Part shown: one piece after another, positions 38,026-46,704 of the stretch | Position numbering within the stretch: the first letter of the stretch is position 1 | Layout: each line of letters begins with the position of its first letter | From: Bacteroidales bacterium | GTDB taxonomy: Bacteria > Bacteroidota > Bacteroidia > Bacteroidales > F082 | Direction: 5' to 3' | Assembly (NCBI GenBank): GCA_017427985.1 | Contig: JAFRRS010000005.1 | Location: 1 to 53,673 of the forward strand | Length of the DNA: 53,673 bases | The notes under the pieces: generated by a model | What the model saw: only the letters and a program-made list of their open reading frames with translations | What the model was told of the DNA's origin: nothing | Databases searched by the model: none | Program-made: the position numbers and the translations under genes

Positions 38026-39624
38026 TTAACTGTAAATATAATCACCTGTATCGTAAGGCATCAAAGAGCACCCCAAGAAGTTGGTATCCCATGCATCTGT
38101 GCCGTCAGTACGATGCTCATACGGAAGGTTTTCATCGGTTTCCGGTTTCTTTTCATCAGATTTGTCTTTTCCCCACCCCTTGCTGCCCACCTTGGTCCCT
38201 GCCAAAGGAATGGCCCTAAGAAGATCAACATTGTTGTCTGCATTAAACAATGGGTAAAGTGTGCCTTGGCCGTTAAACGAGTCGTTTATCAGAAGATGCT
38301 TTTTGTCATGTGCCATCGGCGTTGACAGATAGATATCCCTAACGCTCCAATTATGTTTCTCGAATTCATCGTGTATTACAAAATGAGCGTCGTGTCCGGC
38401 TTCAATATAGTTGACACTTCGTGCCGTTGAATCATAATAAAGAATGACCGTCTTATCGATGTGATAACGGTAATATTCGCAAAACTCCTGAATGACCTCT
38501 CGCAATCGTCTGTCATATTTTGTGAAGAATGATTTTATGGTTTTATGCATTCTGCCTTGAATCTGAGCGGCGACCAGCCAGGTGATCTGAGCGTTGTAAT
38601 CGAACGAGATTGCTATGGGTTTGTCATGTTGTACATCAGTGTCGAGACGACTGTCATAGCGTTGTTCTCGATAATCGTTAAGCTTTGAGCGGTCAGTGGC
38701 AGTGTAAGTGTGCTGTGTCTGCGAGAAATTCACATAGAATTTGCCTTTTGTCTCGGTAACTCTTTTGCTCAGGATTTCAGCGTCAAACACTTGAGGCGTA
38801 AGGTCACGCTCCATCTGCTTGATATAGTTGGTGCCGATGATGGCAATATTGTCAAGTGACGGACGTATCGCGAAATAAAGGCATTTGTTACGAAGAAGCG
38901 AGAGTTGTCTTGAAAGCCTGGCAATTTCATTATTGGTATAGGGATTGGCAGGCTGTGCGAGAAGCTCCCTGAGTCTCATTTCATTACGTATAATCAGCTC
39001 ATAAAGCTCATTATCCTTGTATTTCTCATATCTGTTGATAACCCAAAGGCCTTCTTTGGTCACAGGCATATCCGTGAAGAAATTGACACCCCACAGATGC
39101 GGGAATTTCTCCGGTGATGGGAAATGGACAGATGTTCCACCCATAGCCGGAAACAATTCGTTTGAAAGCTTCTCGTAAGAAAGTCCTTTGGCTTCGTCGC
39201 CAACCAGCCAGTTGATTGTGAGTGAGTTGGAGCCCATAGGCACTTCCTGCGATACGATGATCATGATGGTGCCGTTGCAGAACCATACGACATCATGCAA
39301 ATCGGATGGCAGGAAGTATGGCGAATCGAAGCCAAGGCGCTTATCCGGCTTCTTGCCTATCACATAATGGATGTCGCGTTTGATGCCGAGAGCATCGAGA
39401 GCCATCAGAGCTGCCGGAAGGGTCCTGGAATGCGCCTGTCTGAAAGACTGTGCTATAAACACGCCAGTGCTTTTCGGCATCTCCAGCACATTATCCTCGA
39501 TTTTAAGTGCGATTGGATAAGATTTTCCCCATCGGCGACCGCAGACCATCATTGAGTCCTTTGCATTGACCACAGCCCAACGATATTGTTGCTTATGAAG
39601 ATATATTTGATTGATATCACTCAT
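38026..39624 (-). CDS. Terminase large subunit
   Basis: The 532-residue motor packages DNA into the capsid. ATPase: Walker A CGRRWGKS (about 28-35) and Walker B WLVGDEA (about 139-145). Nuclease: RNase H-like fold with Asp in ISFDYNAQITW (about 343) and YYDSTARS. It overlaps the previous gene by eight bases. It lies at the end of the capsid operon rather than at its start, the reverse of many siphoviruses. Confidence 0.92.
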   Translation of the reverse strand: MSDINQIYLHKQQYRWAVVNAKDSMMVCGRRWGKSYPIALKIEDNVLEMPKSTGVFIAQSFRQAHSRTLPAALMALDALGIKRDIHYVIGKKPDKRLGFDSPYFLPSDLHDVVWFCNGTIMIIVSQEVPMGSNSLTINWLVGDEAKGLSYEKLSNELFPAMGGTSVHFPSPEKFPHLWGVNFFTDMPVTKEGLWVINRYEKYKDNELYELIIRNEMRLRELLAQPANPYTNNEIARLSRQLSLLRNKCLYFAIRPSLDNIAIIGTNYIKQMERDLTPQVFDAEILSKRVTETKGKFYVNFSQTQHTYTATDRSKLNDYREQRYDSRLDTDVQHDKPIAISFDYNAQITWLVAAQIQGRMHKTIKSFFTKYDRRLREVIQEFCEYYRYHIDKTVILYYDSTARSVNYIEAGHDAHFVIHDEFEKHNWSVRDIYLSTPMAHDKKHLLINDSFNGQGTLYPLFNADNNVDLLRAIPLAGTKVGSKGWGKDKSDEKKPETDENLPYEHRTDGTDAWDTNFLGCSLMPYDTGDYIYS

Positions 39625-40195
39625 TCACCACCTCCGCGTCAACATCCAAAATCTCATCTTCCGGAATGTCATATTTTTTGAGGATACGACTTGTTTCAGA
39701 CCGTTCACGGCCATCAGTCTTGATGCCGAGCACAGAAGGGTTTGAAACAAGTACGACCTTTTTAATAGTGAAATTATTACGTATTTCAGAGAGGTCTATA
39801 TCATCGGTGCCGGTGTCGAACGCCTTGCCATAAGCAAGTGCTATTTTCGTAAGCGTCTGGGCATATTTCAAGTCTCCGGCTTCAGCCACAGCAGCTGCTT
39901 TTGTAAGCAGGAAATCTATTTTCTTTCGAACGAAAGACTTTGCGGCTGAATTGACATTGCCCAAGGCGTAAATTGTATAGTTGAGTATTTTGAGAGCCGT
40001 CTGACGCCCCACATTGAATTCATGCATGATGAAATTGCGCATTTCAATGTCGGACTGCATCGGGTCTTCAAGCCATTTTGTGTAACAGGTTTCAATCCTC
40101 AGAAGCATTTCCCTTTCATCATCGGCCAGCGATATCTTCGCTTCTGCGCCTCTGAAGAGATAGTTGGAAATTATTTCAAGCGAGTCCTTACGCAT
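39617..40195 (-). CDS. Probable terminase small subunit
   Basis: The 192-residue, helical protein directly precedes the large terminase and has a helix-turn-helix-like segment (HEFNVGRQTALKILNYTIYA). Small terminase subunits recognise the packaging site. The ATG at 40195 is used; the longer frame starts with TTG. A second candidate is the next gene upstream. Confidence 0.6.
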   Translation of the reverse strand: MRKDSLEIISNYLFRGAEAKISLADDEREMLLRIETCYTKWLEDPMQSDIEMRNFIMHEFNVGRQTALKILNYTIYALGNVNSAAKSFVRKKIDFLLTKAAAVAEAGDLKYAQTLTKIALAYGKAFDTGTDDIDLSEIRNNFTIKKVVLVSNPSVLGIKTDGRERSETSRILKKYDIPEDEILDVDAEVVNE

Positions 40196-40547
40196 TTTCA
40201 GCAAGTTTTTGGCGTGTGTAATACTGTTTCATCTCTTCTTCCGCCTGAGGGTTTCCTGCAAGGGCGAAACGGCGTGTATCGAAACGGAGCTTGATATTAG
40301 TGGACATCACGCCCTTACGGTAAGCAATAGACTCCTTCGATTGTTTTTCATACTTGATTTTTGAACGAAGGCTTTCTTCGTCCATATCGATAAACAGTGC
40401 GATTTCACCGATGGTGAAAAACAGCGATGCGAGTTCCTGTATTTTCTCCTCATTAGATAATCCTGTAAGATAATCCAACAATTCCTCCGATGTCATCTTG
40501 GATTTGTCCGGTAAATTCCCTCCTGTCTGTGATGAAGAAGCACTCAT
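40188..40547 (-). CDS. Helix-turn-helix protein of the terminase cluster
   Basis: The 119-residue protein has an HTH-like stretch (EIALFIDMDEESLRSKIKY) of the type seen in terminase small subunits and ends eight bases into the next gene. It overlaps the PLD-like gene upstream by about 95 bases, unusually deep; an in-frame ATG at 40496 would reduce this. Confidence 0.55.
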   Translation of the reverse strand: MSASSSQTGGNLPDKSKMTSEELLDYLTGLSNEEKIQELASLFFTIGEIALFIDMDEESLRSKIKYEKQSKESIAYRKGVMSTNIKLRFDTRRFALAGNPQAEEEMKQYYTRQKLAENA

Positions 40548-40887
40548 GTCTCAAATTGTTTGTTGCGTTGGCCGATGTAACGGCAGCTATTGTGTAATCA
40601 TTGTTTTTTGCGAGATACACCTTGGCGTGTGTATCCGTCAGATAGACTTCATCTGCGACGAACTGCAGCTGGTTGAGTTTTTCCCTGTGCCTGATAATCA
40701 CATCGCGGTCAAGCACCATGATGACCTTGCCGACTGCCATCTCGACCTTAAGGTTTATCAGTTGCCGCATCCATACATCCGTGATGGAATACGAGAACAG
40801 CGTCAGTTCTGCACCTTTACCGGCTTTTTCCAGCAGCTCCCTGACAATCGCCATTGATGATGTCCTGGTAATCCTCAGTGTCTCCAT
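40453..40887 (-). CDS. Phospholipase D-like nuclease domain protein
   Basis: The 144-residue protein has a single HKD-type motif: HAKVYL, then spacing and TSANATNNLRHE, as in the Nuc/PLD superfamily. One motif per chain implies a homodimer as in Nuc endonuclease. Location between capsid and terminase genes suggests a role in DNA processing at packaging, or host DNA breakdown. Confidence 0.7.
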   Translation of the reverse strand: METLRITRTSSMAIVRELLEKAGKGAELTLFSYSITDVWMRQLINLKVEMAVGKVIMVLDRDVIIRHREKLNQLQFVADEVYLTDTHAKVYLAKNNDYTIAAVTSANATNNLRHECFFITDRREFTGQIQDDIGGIVGLSYRII

Positions 40888-40893
40888 AATTTG

Positions 40894-40919
40894 AAAAAAG
40901 GCAGGCGAGCCTGCCTTTT
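40894..40919 (-). terminator. Bidirectional terminator in the capsid operon
   Basis: AAGGCAGGC-GA-GCCTGCCTT with A and T runs on both sides. It lies before the PLD-terminase group, which therefore needs read-through or another promoter. Confidence 0.85.
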
Positions 40920-40941
40920 GAAAATGGATATTGATGAGAAA

Positions 40942-41694
40942 TCAGAGAACTTTCAGTTCTTTCAGGCGTTGTTCAACCTCAGGAGTGAACTCGCATTTAT
41001 GTGCTACGAGTAGTTCAACCCTCTTCCTCATCTCGACAATATCTTCAGTCGTGAGAGGACTCTTTTTCTTGAGTTTACGTGAGATATAGCTTCTGCAAGT
41101 TGACTCTTTGAAAGTGTCACCATCACCGCCATGCTGCTGACCACCTTCGTCTTTTAGACGCGCAATCTCATTGTCGATAATCTTCCAATTATCTCTTATT
41201 GTCTTGTCAAGATCGAGCAGCTTGCTTCGCCATTCGGCTCTGCCTGAGTCGCTGTTGGCAAGTTTCATCTGAGAGTGGGCGTATTGCAATTCTTTGTAAA
41301 GTTCGGTGTTCTGCTTGTAGATTTCTTTGAGGTAATCTGCAGGCATATCATCGTACTTTGTGTTCTGATGTCTTTTTTCAAGATCCTCCCAGCGGACTAT
41401 TTCATGTCCATCGTCATCCGCACTGTCGGATGCGGACTTGACAGGTCCTGATGCCTGTGACGGTTCAGTCTGTAAAGGCTGAACCGTCTCGGCATTGTGG
41501 TAACCTGGCACCGGTACAAGACGGGGGAATCTCGACAAGCGTCCCAGCTCATAGCCGAGATGCTTTATGTCCCGACGCTGCTCTAGGAAGGAAATCACAC
41601 CAGGATTGGTGTCGTATTTCTTCACGAGTGAGAGTCCCTCGTCAAAGGTGTACTGTCTGCCTGAGTCAAGTAATTCCTTAATCTCGTTCATCAC
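40942..41694 (-). CDS. Helical phage protein between tail tube and terminase genes
   Basis: The 250-residue, largely helical protein has a Pro/Ser/Asp-rich linker (about 58-95), followed by coiled-coil segments (about 110-180) and a basic C-terminus (RSYISRKLKKKSPLTTED). No enzyme motif. It may be a tail assembly protein; position only. Confidence 0.45.
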   Translation of the reverse strand: MMNEIKELLDSGRQYTFDEGLSLVKKYDTNPGVISFLEQRRDIKHLGYELGRLSRFPRLVPVPGYHNAETVQPLQTEPSQASGPVKSASDSADDDGHEIVRWEDLEKRHQNTKYDDMPADYLKEIYKQNTELYKELQYAHSQMKLANSDSGRAEWRSKLLDLDKTIRDNWKIIDNEIARLKDEGGQQHGGDGDTFKESTCRSYISRKLKKKSPLTTEDIVEMRKRVELLVAHKCEFTPEVEQRLKELKVL

Positions 41695-41702
41695 TCTAAG
41701 GA

Positions 41703-42290
41703 TTAGTGAGCATTAGCTTCAGTCGGTGTGAATACACCGGTTTCGCAATTCAAGCTGCCATCCGACAACGGCAGGGTTCCTTCATATCTTGGCAACGGTG
41801 TGCAATCGAGTGCCTCGACCTCGATATTGATGCCGTGAGCATCATCAGCTTTCTTTCCTGAAGTGCCACCTGGAGTTGTGGTAATCGGATAATCAGGATG
41901 ACCGATGACATAGAACAAACCAGCAGATTTCACAACGTAAATAACGTTGGAATTGAGTGTGGCTTTAGCAAATGCACGCATTTTATCAGTAACCTTCGGG
42001 TACTTGAATGAAAGTTTGTTCTTGAACATCTTTCCATCCGGTTCACCAGCTGATTCGAAATCCACACTTCCTTCGCCCTGGGTATTGTAAACACGTGCAA
42101 ATTTCTTGCCTGTTTTCATTGTGATGTTGCCGGTATAAACCGCAAAAGCTTCTTCATCTGCTGCTAATGCGAAATCATCAGTGATCGTTGGCATTGAAGC
42201 TATATCACGCTTGAAAGCGTAATATAGCTCATTGCCCATACCACCAGGATTCACAGAACCTTCAACAAAATCGATATCTTGTCTTTCCAT
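41703..42290 (-). CDS. Major tail protein (tail tube)
   Basis: The 195-residue beta-rich protein follows the capsid gene and starts NPGGMGNELYYAFKRDIASM, similar to tail-tube proteins of Bacteroidales siphoviruses as I know them. No tail sheath gene follows, in line with a non-contractile tail. Confidence 0.65.
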   Translation of the reverse strand: MERQDIDFVEGSVNPGGMGNELYYAFKRDIASMPTITDDFALAADEEAFAVYTGNITMKTGKKFARVYNTQGEGSVDFESAGEPDGKMFKNKLSFKYPKVTDKMRAFAKATLNSNVIYVVKSAGLFYVIGHPDYPITTTPGGTSGKKADDAHGINIEVEALDCTPLPRYEGTLPLSDGSLNCETGVFTPTEANAH

Positions 42291-42317
42291 GATAATCTGT
42301 TTTTAAGAGTTTGACAA

Positions 42318-43922
42318 TTAAGATGTTGCGCCAACGAGCGGAATCATCACATTGATACCGTCGGTTGCGCTTGTGATACGAAGTACCGCCGCATGGCTGC
42401 CGTTGGCTGTCGGGGCATATGTGATTGTGACATCGAGGCCGTCTGCGCCGAGTGCCTCAACCTTTGTGATGGCATCTTTGTTCGAGGTGAACTCGCTGTC
42501 ACCGACGACCGCGACTGTCAAGCCTGTTGTGAGCAAAGCACCCTTAACATTGACGACCATGGTTGATGTCGAGTTGGCTGCTGTTGCAGGGAACTGGACT
42601 GCTATATGGTCAGTTGTAACGCGAGGTATGCCAGCCACGCCTTTACCTGACAATTTGATTTCGACATCAACACCGTCAACAGCGTTAGTGAGCAACAGCT
42701 TGCCTGCCTTGTCACCTGCCGATGCCGGCGCGAACACCACACTGAGGTCAACGCCGCCTGAAGCGTTGGCTGAAGCTGCTGTCACGCTGTTTGTAGCGCA
42801 TGAGAAGCCTGTGCCTGTCACATTGACTGTTGTGGTTTGTGAGAGAGCCTCACCCGAGATATGAACTGTCTTGGTCAACGACTCGCCGACTGCAACCTCA
42901 CCGAAATTGACTTCTTCCGGATCCCAATTCAAGAATGGTTCCGAATCTGAAACAGTGATTGATGCGCAGGAGAAAAATTCTTTGTCTAATGTCGCGAAAT
43001 TGACGCCAAAGAATGTCTGCATATAGAATTGACAAGTCTTTGGACTGTCTCCACGACGCACCTCAAACGATGAACCTTGATAGTTCTCTTCCTCAATACC
43101 ACCATCACCACCAACACGAGTATTCATTTTAGGTGTGATGAAAATGTATTGATTTTCTTCCATACCCTCAGATGAGCAAAGTTTTACTCTGTTGCGAGTA
43201 CCATGCAACATTGTTTTTTCGAATTCCTTGTTGTAGTTCTGAGTGTTGAATTTGATTGCATAACCATCTTCATACATTTCCCAGATAAATTCAGGAATCC
43301 ATAAATTCATCTTCTGTTTCTTGAATTTAGGATTCTGCTTTCTCCACCACACTTTCAATTTGTCAACCACGTTATAGACTGTAAGATTGCCTAACTGAAA
43401 ATAATTGCCTTTCGCAATAGAGATATTGCCGGCTTTTTTTTCATCGTCAATAATAGTCATATAACCGTCACAAATATCCAAATTGTCTTTACCAGTTGGA
43501 TTACGGCGTCCACGCCACATAGTGTCGTTTAATCCGTCACAAGATGTCATTGCTATTTGTTTGCAAATTTTTCTTGTGATATCAAAGTTGATCTTCTTTA
43601 CTGTCAACTTTTCATCAAACATCGTTCCAAACGCCTGTTCCGGATCAAATTCTTCTTCAACATCGGCATGGAAAGTTTCAAGAGTCCTTTCAGCAAATGA
43701 TGTTGTATTAGTTTTTGTCTGACTTGGATTGTAAGGAATAAGTTTCGCATCAGACTTCATTATGACGGTTGTTTCCTTGCCGTGAAGACCGTTAACATAG
43801 GTCATGTCTTTAATAGCGCCATACACACTTGCCTTTGGCATAGTGAGAATCTCCTTGCGATATCTATGACCTGAACGTGCAGTTTCTTCTGCAAATGCAA
43901 TTAATAAATCTGTATCTGCCAT
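42318..43922 (-). CDS. Major capsid protein with two C-terminal Ig-like domains
   Basis: The 534-residue protein is placed after the protease-scaffold gene, as HK97-type capsid proteins are. Residues 1-320 form the shell part (with KTNTTSFAERTLETFHADVE and WWRKQNPKFKKQKMNLWIPE). From about 330 on come two tandem beta-sandwich domains of the choice-of-anchor-D/ASPM-type (FGEVAVGESLTKTVHISGEA; LLTNAVDGVDVEIKLSGKGV), each about 100 residues. They would stud the capsid surface. Function of similar additions elsewhere is binding to mucus or glycans; here it is inferred. Confidence 0.75.
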   Translation of the reverse strand: MADTDLLIAFAEETARSGHRYRKEILTMPKASVYGAIKDMTYVNGLHGKETTVIMKSDAKLIPYNPSQTKTNTTSFAERTLETFHADVEEEFDPEQAFGTMFDEKLTVKKINFDITRKICKQIAMTSCDGLNDTMWRGRRNPTGKDNLDICDGYMTIIDDEKKAGNISIAKGNYFQLGNLTVYNVVDKLKVWWRKQNPKFKKQKMNLWIPEFIWEMYEDGYAIKFNTQNYNKEFEKTMLHGTRNRVKLCSSEGMEENQYIFITPKMNTRVGGDGGIEEENYQGSSFEVRRGDSPKTCQFYMQTFFGVNFATLDKEFFSCASITVSDSEPFLNWDPEEVNFGEVAVGESLTKTVHISGEALSQTTTVNVTGTGFSCATNSVTAASANASGGVDLSVVFAPASAGDKAGKLLLTNAVDGVDVEIKLSGKGVAGIPRVTTDHIAVQFPATAANSTSTMVVNVKGALLTTGLTVAVVGDSEFTSNKDAITKVEALGADGLDVTITYAPTANGSHAAVLRITSATDGINVMIPLVGATS

Positions 43923-43928
43923 AATTGA

Positions 43929-45191
43929 TTAGTTTTTAAATTTTTCAATGTGTTCTAAACAAGAAGCCATCGGGGCATCGCACTTGTAGTTTGAGCCGTC
44001 GTCGTTTCCTGCTTGTTTGCCGTTGTGATGTGCGTTTTTAACGCCGTCATCGCCATTTTCAATGATTTGTTCCAATTCAGTGATACGCTTGTCCTTCTGA
44101 GCAACTGAATCGGTGAGAGTGGTAATCGTTGCTTTAGCTTTCTGAAGTTCCTCTTGTACGGTATCAAGCTGATTGGCTTTACCTTCAAGAGTGTTTCTTT
44201 CAGAAAGTTTAAGATCGATGTCGGTCAACTGTGCCTCAGACAAGGTAGCACATCCGTCCTGTGTTTCAACTGAAGCGCAGGACTCAATCTTGTTGATTTG
44301 TTCGAACTTCATACTATTATTAGGTTTGTTAAGATTTTCATCAGTTATCGCTGGCACACCGGCAAGCTCTTTGACCTTTTCAAATGCACGGTCGATATGG
44401 CCGATTTCATCGATGAGTGTGCCTACAACATCCTTGGCGAAAAAAGTCTTGCCTTTAAGCTGGTCATCACCGACCGACTTGCGGTTGGTGCGGATTGCAT
44501 CGATGAACTTGGCGTTGATCGGGTCAAGAAACTCTTTTCTGACAAGCTCAATGTTGCCTGCAAGTGCCTCTTCAAATTCAAGATTTTTTTCACTGCTTTC
44601 AGTGGCGTATATGCGAGCAACGATTCTACCGTCTGGCAGATTGGCACGCTTCGGATAATCAATGATCTGAATCATTGTGCCGATGCAGCCAACGCGATCG
44701 TCTTCAGAGTCGGCTATGATGTGTTTGCAATAACTACCAGCGTACATGGCCGCTGATGCCATCAGTCCGTCGACGAATGCGACGATAGGCTTCTTCAAAG
44801 ACTTGATGGCCTCGGCGAGAACCGGCACTGAGTTTGCCGATCCTCCTCCAGAGTTGATCACGAGCACATGACCGATAACAAAATCGCGTTTGTCTTCCTC
44901 TATCAGGATACTTGCCAATGTCTTGGTACCGTCATGGCAGGCACCGTCTTCTTTGGTCATGATACCGTTCAACGATACGACATTGATGGCGCGTCCGTGT
45001 GAAAGCTTACGGCTGTCGCCTGTCTGCACCGGGCTGTCTGCATCCTGGTAATACGACAAAGGTTTATTGTCTTTTTCAACCTGAAGTTCACCAGCCAGCG
45101 CGTTTCTCCACAACGGCTGATATTCCGCTGCCGTCAATGGTTCAATCATCCACTTCGCGGAAATCAACTCGCGAAAATATGCGTATTTCAT
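43929..45191 (-). CDS. Head maturation protease fused to a scaffold-like domain
   Basis: The 420-residue protein has an S49/ClpP-fold domain: VINSGGGSANSVP (oxyanion strand), Ser about 146 in DGLMASAAMYAG and a downstream basic segment. The C-terminal third (about 300-385) is coiled coil (NTLEGKANQLDTVQEELQKA), the form of the scaffold in such protease-scaffold fusions. It precedes the capsid gene. The ATG at 45191 is used because the longer frame starts inside the promoter. Confidence 0.82.
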   Translation of the reverse strand: MKYAYFRELISAKWMIEPLTAAEYQPLWRNALAGELQVEKDNKPLSYYQDADSPVQTGDSRKLSHGRAINVVSLNGIMTKEDGACHDGTKTLASILIEEDKRDFVIGHVLVINSGGGSANSVPVLAEAIKSLKKPIVAFVDGLMASAAMYAGSYCKHIIADSEDDRVGCIGTMIQIIDYPKRANLPDGRIVARIYATESSEKNLEFEEALAGNIELVRKEFLDPINAKFIDAIRTNRKSVGDDQLKGKTFFAKDVVGTLIDEIGHIDRAFEKVKELAGVPAITDENLNKPNNSMKFEQINKIESCASVETQDGCATLSEAQLTDIDLKLSERNTLEGKANQLDTVQEELQKAKATITTLTDSVAQKDKRITELEQIIENGDDGVKNAHHNGKQAGNDDGSNYKCDAPMASCLEHIEKFKN

Positions 45192-45213
45192 GATTTTATC
45201 CTTAATTTTTTGT

Positions 45214-45248
45214 GCAAAATTATACATACTAAAAGGTTGTTAAACGAC
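45214..45248 (-). promoter_or_regulatory. Late promoter, protease-capsid operon
   Basis: Minus-strand GTCGTT, 20 bases, TAATTTTGC, 24 bases upstream of the ATG. It matches the four other late promoters. Confidence 0.78.
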
Positions 45249-45267
45249 ACAAATGCTATAATGATTG

Positions 45268-45450
45268 TTATGAACCGGCCACTTGGATGGTCAGTTTTTC
45301 CCGAGCGCCATGAGTAGTCTCTAAAACGAACTCCACTGTTTTAGCCCTTCCAGTATTGGCCTCAACCGAATATGTCAGAATATAAGTGTGTCCGGCTTCG
45401 ATAGTGTCAGGATAGTTGAGTGTAACGCCGTCTTTTGTTATTGATGCCAT
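45268..45450 (-). CDS. BACON-domain C-terminal half (60 residues)
   Basis: The protein has the second half of a BACON domain: YSVEANTGRAKTVEFVLETT then LTIQVAGS. It is in the same reading frame as the preceding gene and separated from it only by a TAA and one codon, so read-through would make a full domain. As a separate protein it would lack its partner strands. Confidence 0.65.
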   Translation of the reverse strand: MASITKDGVTLNYPDTIEAGHTYILTYSVEANTGRAKTVEFVLETTHGAREKLTIQVAGS

Positions 45451-45453
45451 AGT

Positions 45454-46080
45454 TTATGATTGTTGCTGATTTTGTTCCTGTCCTGTCACATCACTGACCG
45501 TCCATGCGTCATTTGAAGTTACTGTGATATTACCGCTACCTCCAGCCGCTGTCACCTGAACCGTTGAAGGATTAACAGAGATTGTCGGGTCATCAGCTTC
45601 TTGAGTTCCTGTAACAGTGACCGCATGACCGCCATTGTCTTGCACCTGAAGCTGGAAGCTGCGTGTGCTTGCCATACTGTTCGCCTTGAATGTAAGATTT
45701 ATGATAACCGTGTATTGTGCATCGCCACCAGGGTCACCACTGATTACACTGTTGTTTGTGTACGCATTGCCATTAATGGTGATGCTGTCGATTGAAGCGT
45801 TAATGCCGTTTGATATAAACGATGCGTTGATTTTTGTTGAGTTCGAGACGAGTGTTATCTGTGCAGAAGTCTCGTTTTTACCGATTGACATTGTCGCATG
45901 GCTCACCAAAGAAATGAATTCGGGTTTGCCTGCCTGGATATATGTCGTTTCAGCAGTGTCATGTGCACCTGAAGCATTTGTCTTAACCCTCGATTTGAAA
46001 GTCTTCTGATTGCGTCCTGTGTTAGCGGAAATTTGCCAGCTATGCGCTGAATCGCTTGTTTTTATTACTGTTAAGCTCAT
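45454..46080 (-). CDS. BACON (Ig-like) domain protein
   Basis: The 208-residue protein starts with the second half of a BACON domain (WQISANTGRNQKTFKSRV...TTYIQAG, residues about 15-55), has a middle Ig-like region, and ends in the first half of another (STVQVTAAGGSGNITVTSND, AWTV). BACON domains bind carbohydrate or mucin in other proteins. It is separated by four bases from the gene upstream and three from the one downstream. Confidence 0.7.
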   Translation of the reverse strand: MSLTVIKTSDSAHSWQISANTGRNQKTFKSRVKTNASGAHDTAETTYIQAGKPEFISLVSHATMSIGKNETSAQITLVSNSTKINASFISNGINASIDSITINGNAYTNNSVISGDPGGDAQYTVIINLTFKANSMASTRSFQLQVQDNGGHAVTVTGTQEADDPTISVNPSTVQVTAAGGSGNITVTSNDAWTVSDVTGQEQNQQQS

Positions 46081-46084
46081 TTTA

Positions 46085-46645
46085 TTAAGAATTTAAATTT
46101 TCAACATTCCATTCTTCCTCCGACTCAACGAAAATATTGCCGGAACCTCCCTGCCAAGGGACGCGAACAACCTGCTGATTCACGGCAACATGATTTACCT
46201 GATGATAACTTAAACTATAATCATATTCAAGTAATCCGTCAAGATTGATATACTCACACGTTATCTGTGCATTACGGTCTTTAAGCCCATTGTATGAGTT
46301 TCTCTTCGTGATATAAGCAGGTTCCTTGTTACTACCTATTATATAATAGTTGCCATCCACGGCAAGCACGGTGATAACAACCGGCTTCCCCACATAATTT
46401 TCAATCTTATCGAGATTATCGTCAATATCTCCTCTAATAGTGAAGTCGAGTGTTATTTTATGGTACACACCTTTTTCATCATCAACACTTTCATCAATTA
46501 GCACTGCAGACTCTTGAACGAAGTCTATATATGCCACCGAATTTACAGCAGGAAGCAACGGTTGGACATTTGACCTGTTGAATGTCTGGTTCGATAATCT
46601 ACCTTTTTTTGAAAACCCGATTTTTTTAACACCTATTTTCATCAT
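46085..46645 (-). CDS. Structural protein with a truncated BACON domain at its end
   Basis: The 186-residue protein is beta-rich (VYHKITLDFTIRGDIDDNLD) and looks like a virion or tail-like protein. Residues about 158-182 are the first half of a BACON domain (VRVPWQGGSGNIFVESEEEW). A +1 shift at TCT-TAA just before the stop would continue into the next gene and complete the domain. Confidence 0.6.
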   Translation of the reverse strand: MMKIGVKKIGFSKKGRLSNQTFNRSNVQPLLPAVNSVAYIDFVQESAVLIDESVDDEKGVYHKITLDFTIRGDIDDNLDKIENYVGKPVVITVLAVDGNYYIIGSNKEPAYITKRNSYNGLKDRNAQITCEYINLDGLLEYDYSLSYHQVNHVAVNQQVVRVPWQGGSGNIFVESEEEWNVENLNS

Positions 46646-46647
46646 TG

Positions 46648-46669
46648 GTCAATTTTTAAAATTGATGAC
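46648..46669. promoter_or_regulatory. Palindrome upstream of the BACON operon
   Basis: GTCAATTTT and AAAATTGAtGAC form a near-perfect dyad two bases before the ATGATG start. It could mask the start codon region in RNA or be a repressor site. Confidence 0.35.
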
Positions 46670-46704
46670 ATTGTAGTAACACGATTTTTTTATTTTTTTC
46701 CGTT

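Noticed and set aside
37767..38045. Minus-strand frame of 92 codons after the terminase
   Set aside because: It overlaps the terminase end and its terminator, and its hydrophobic residues come from the hairpin and A-runs.
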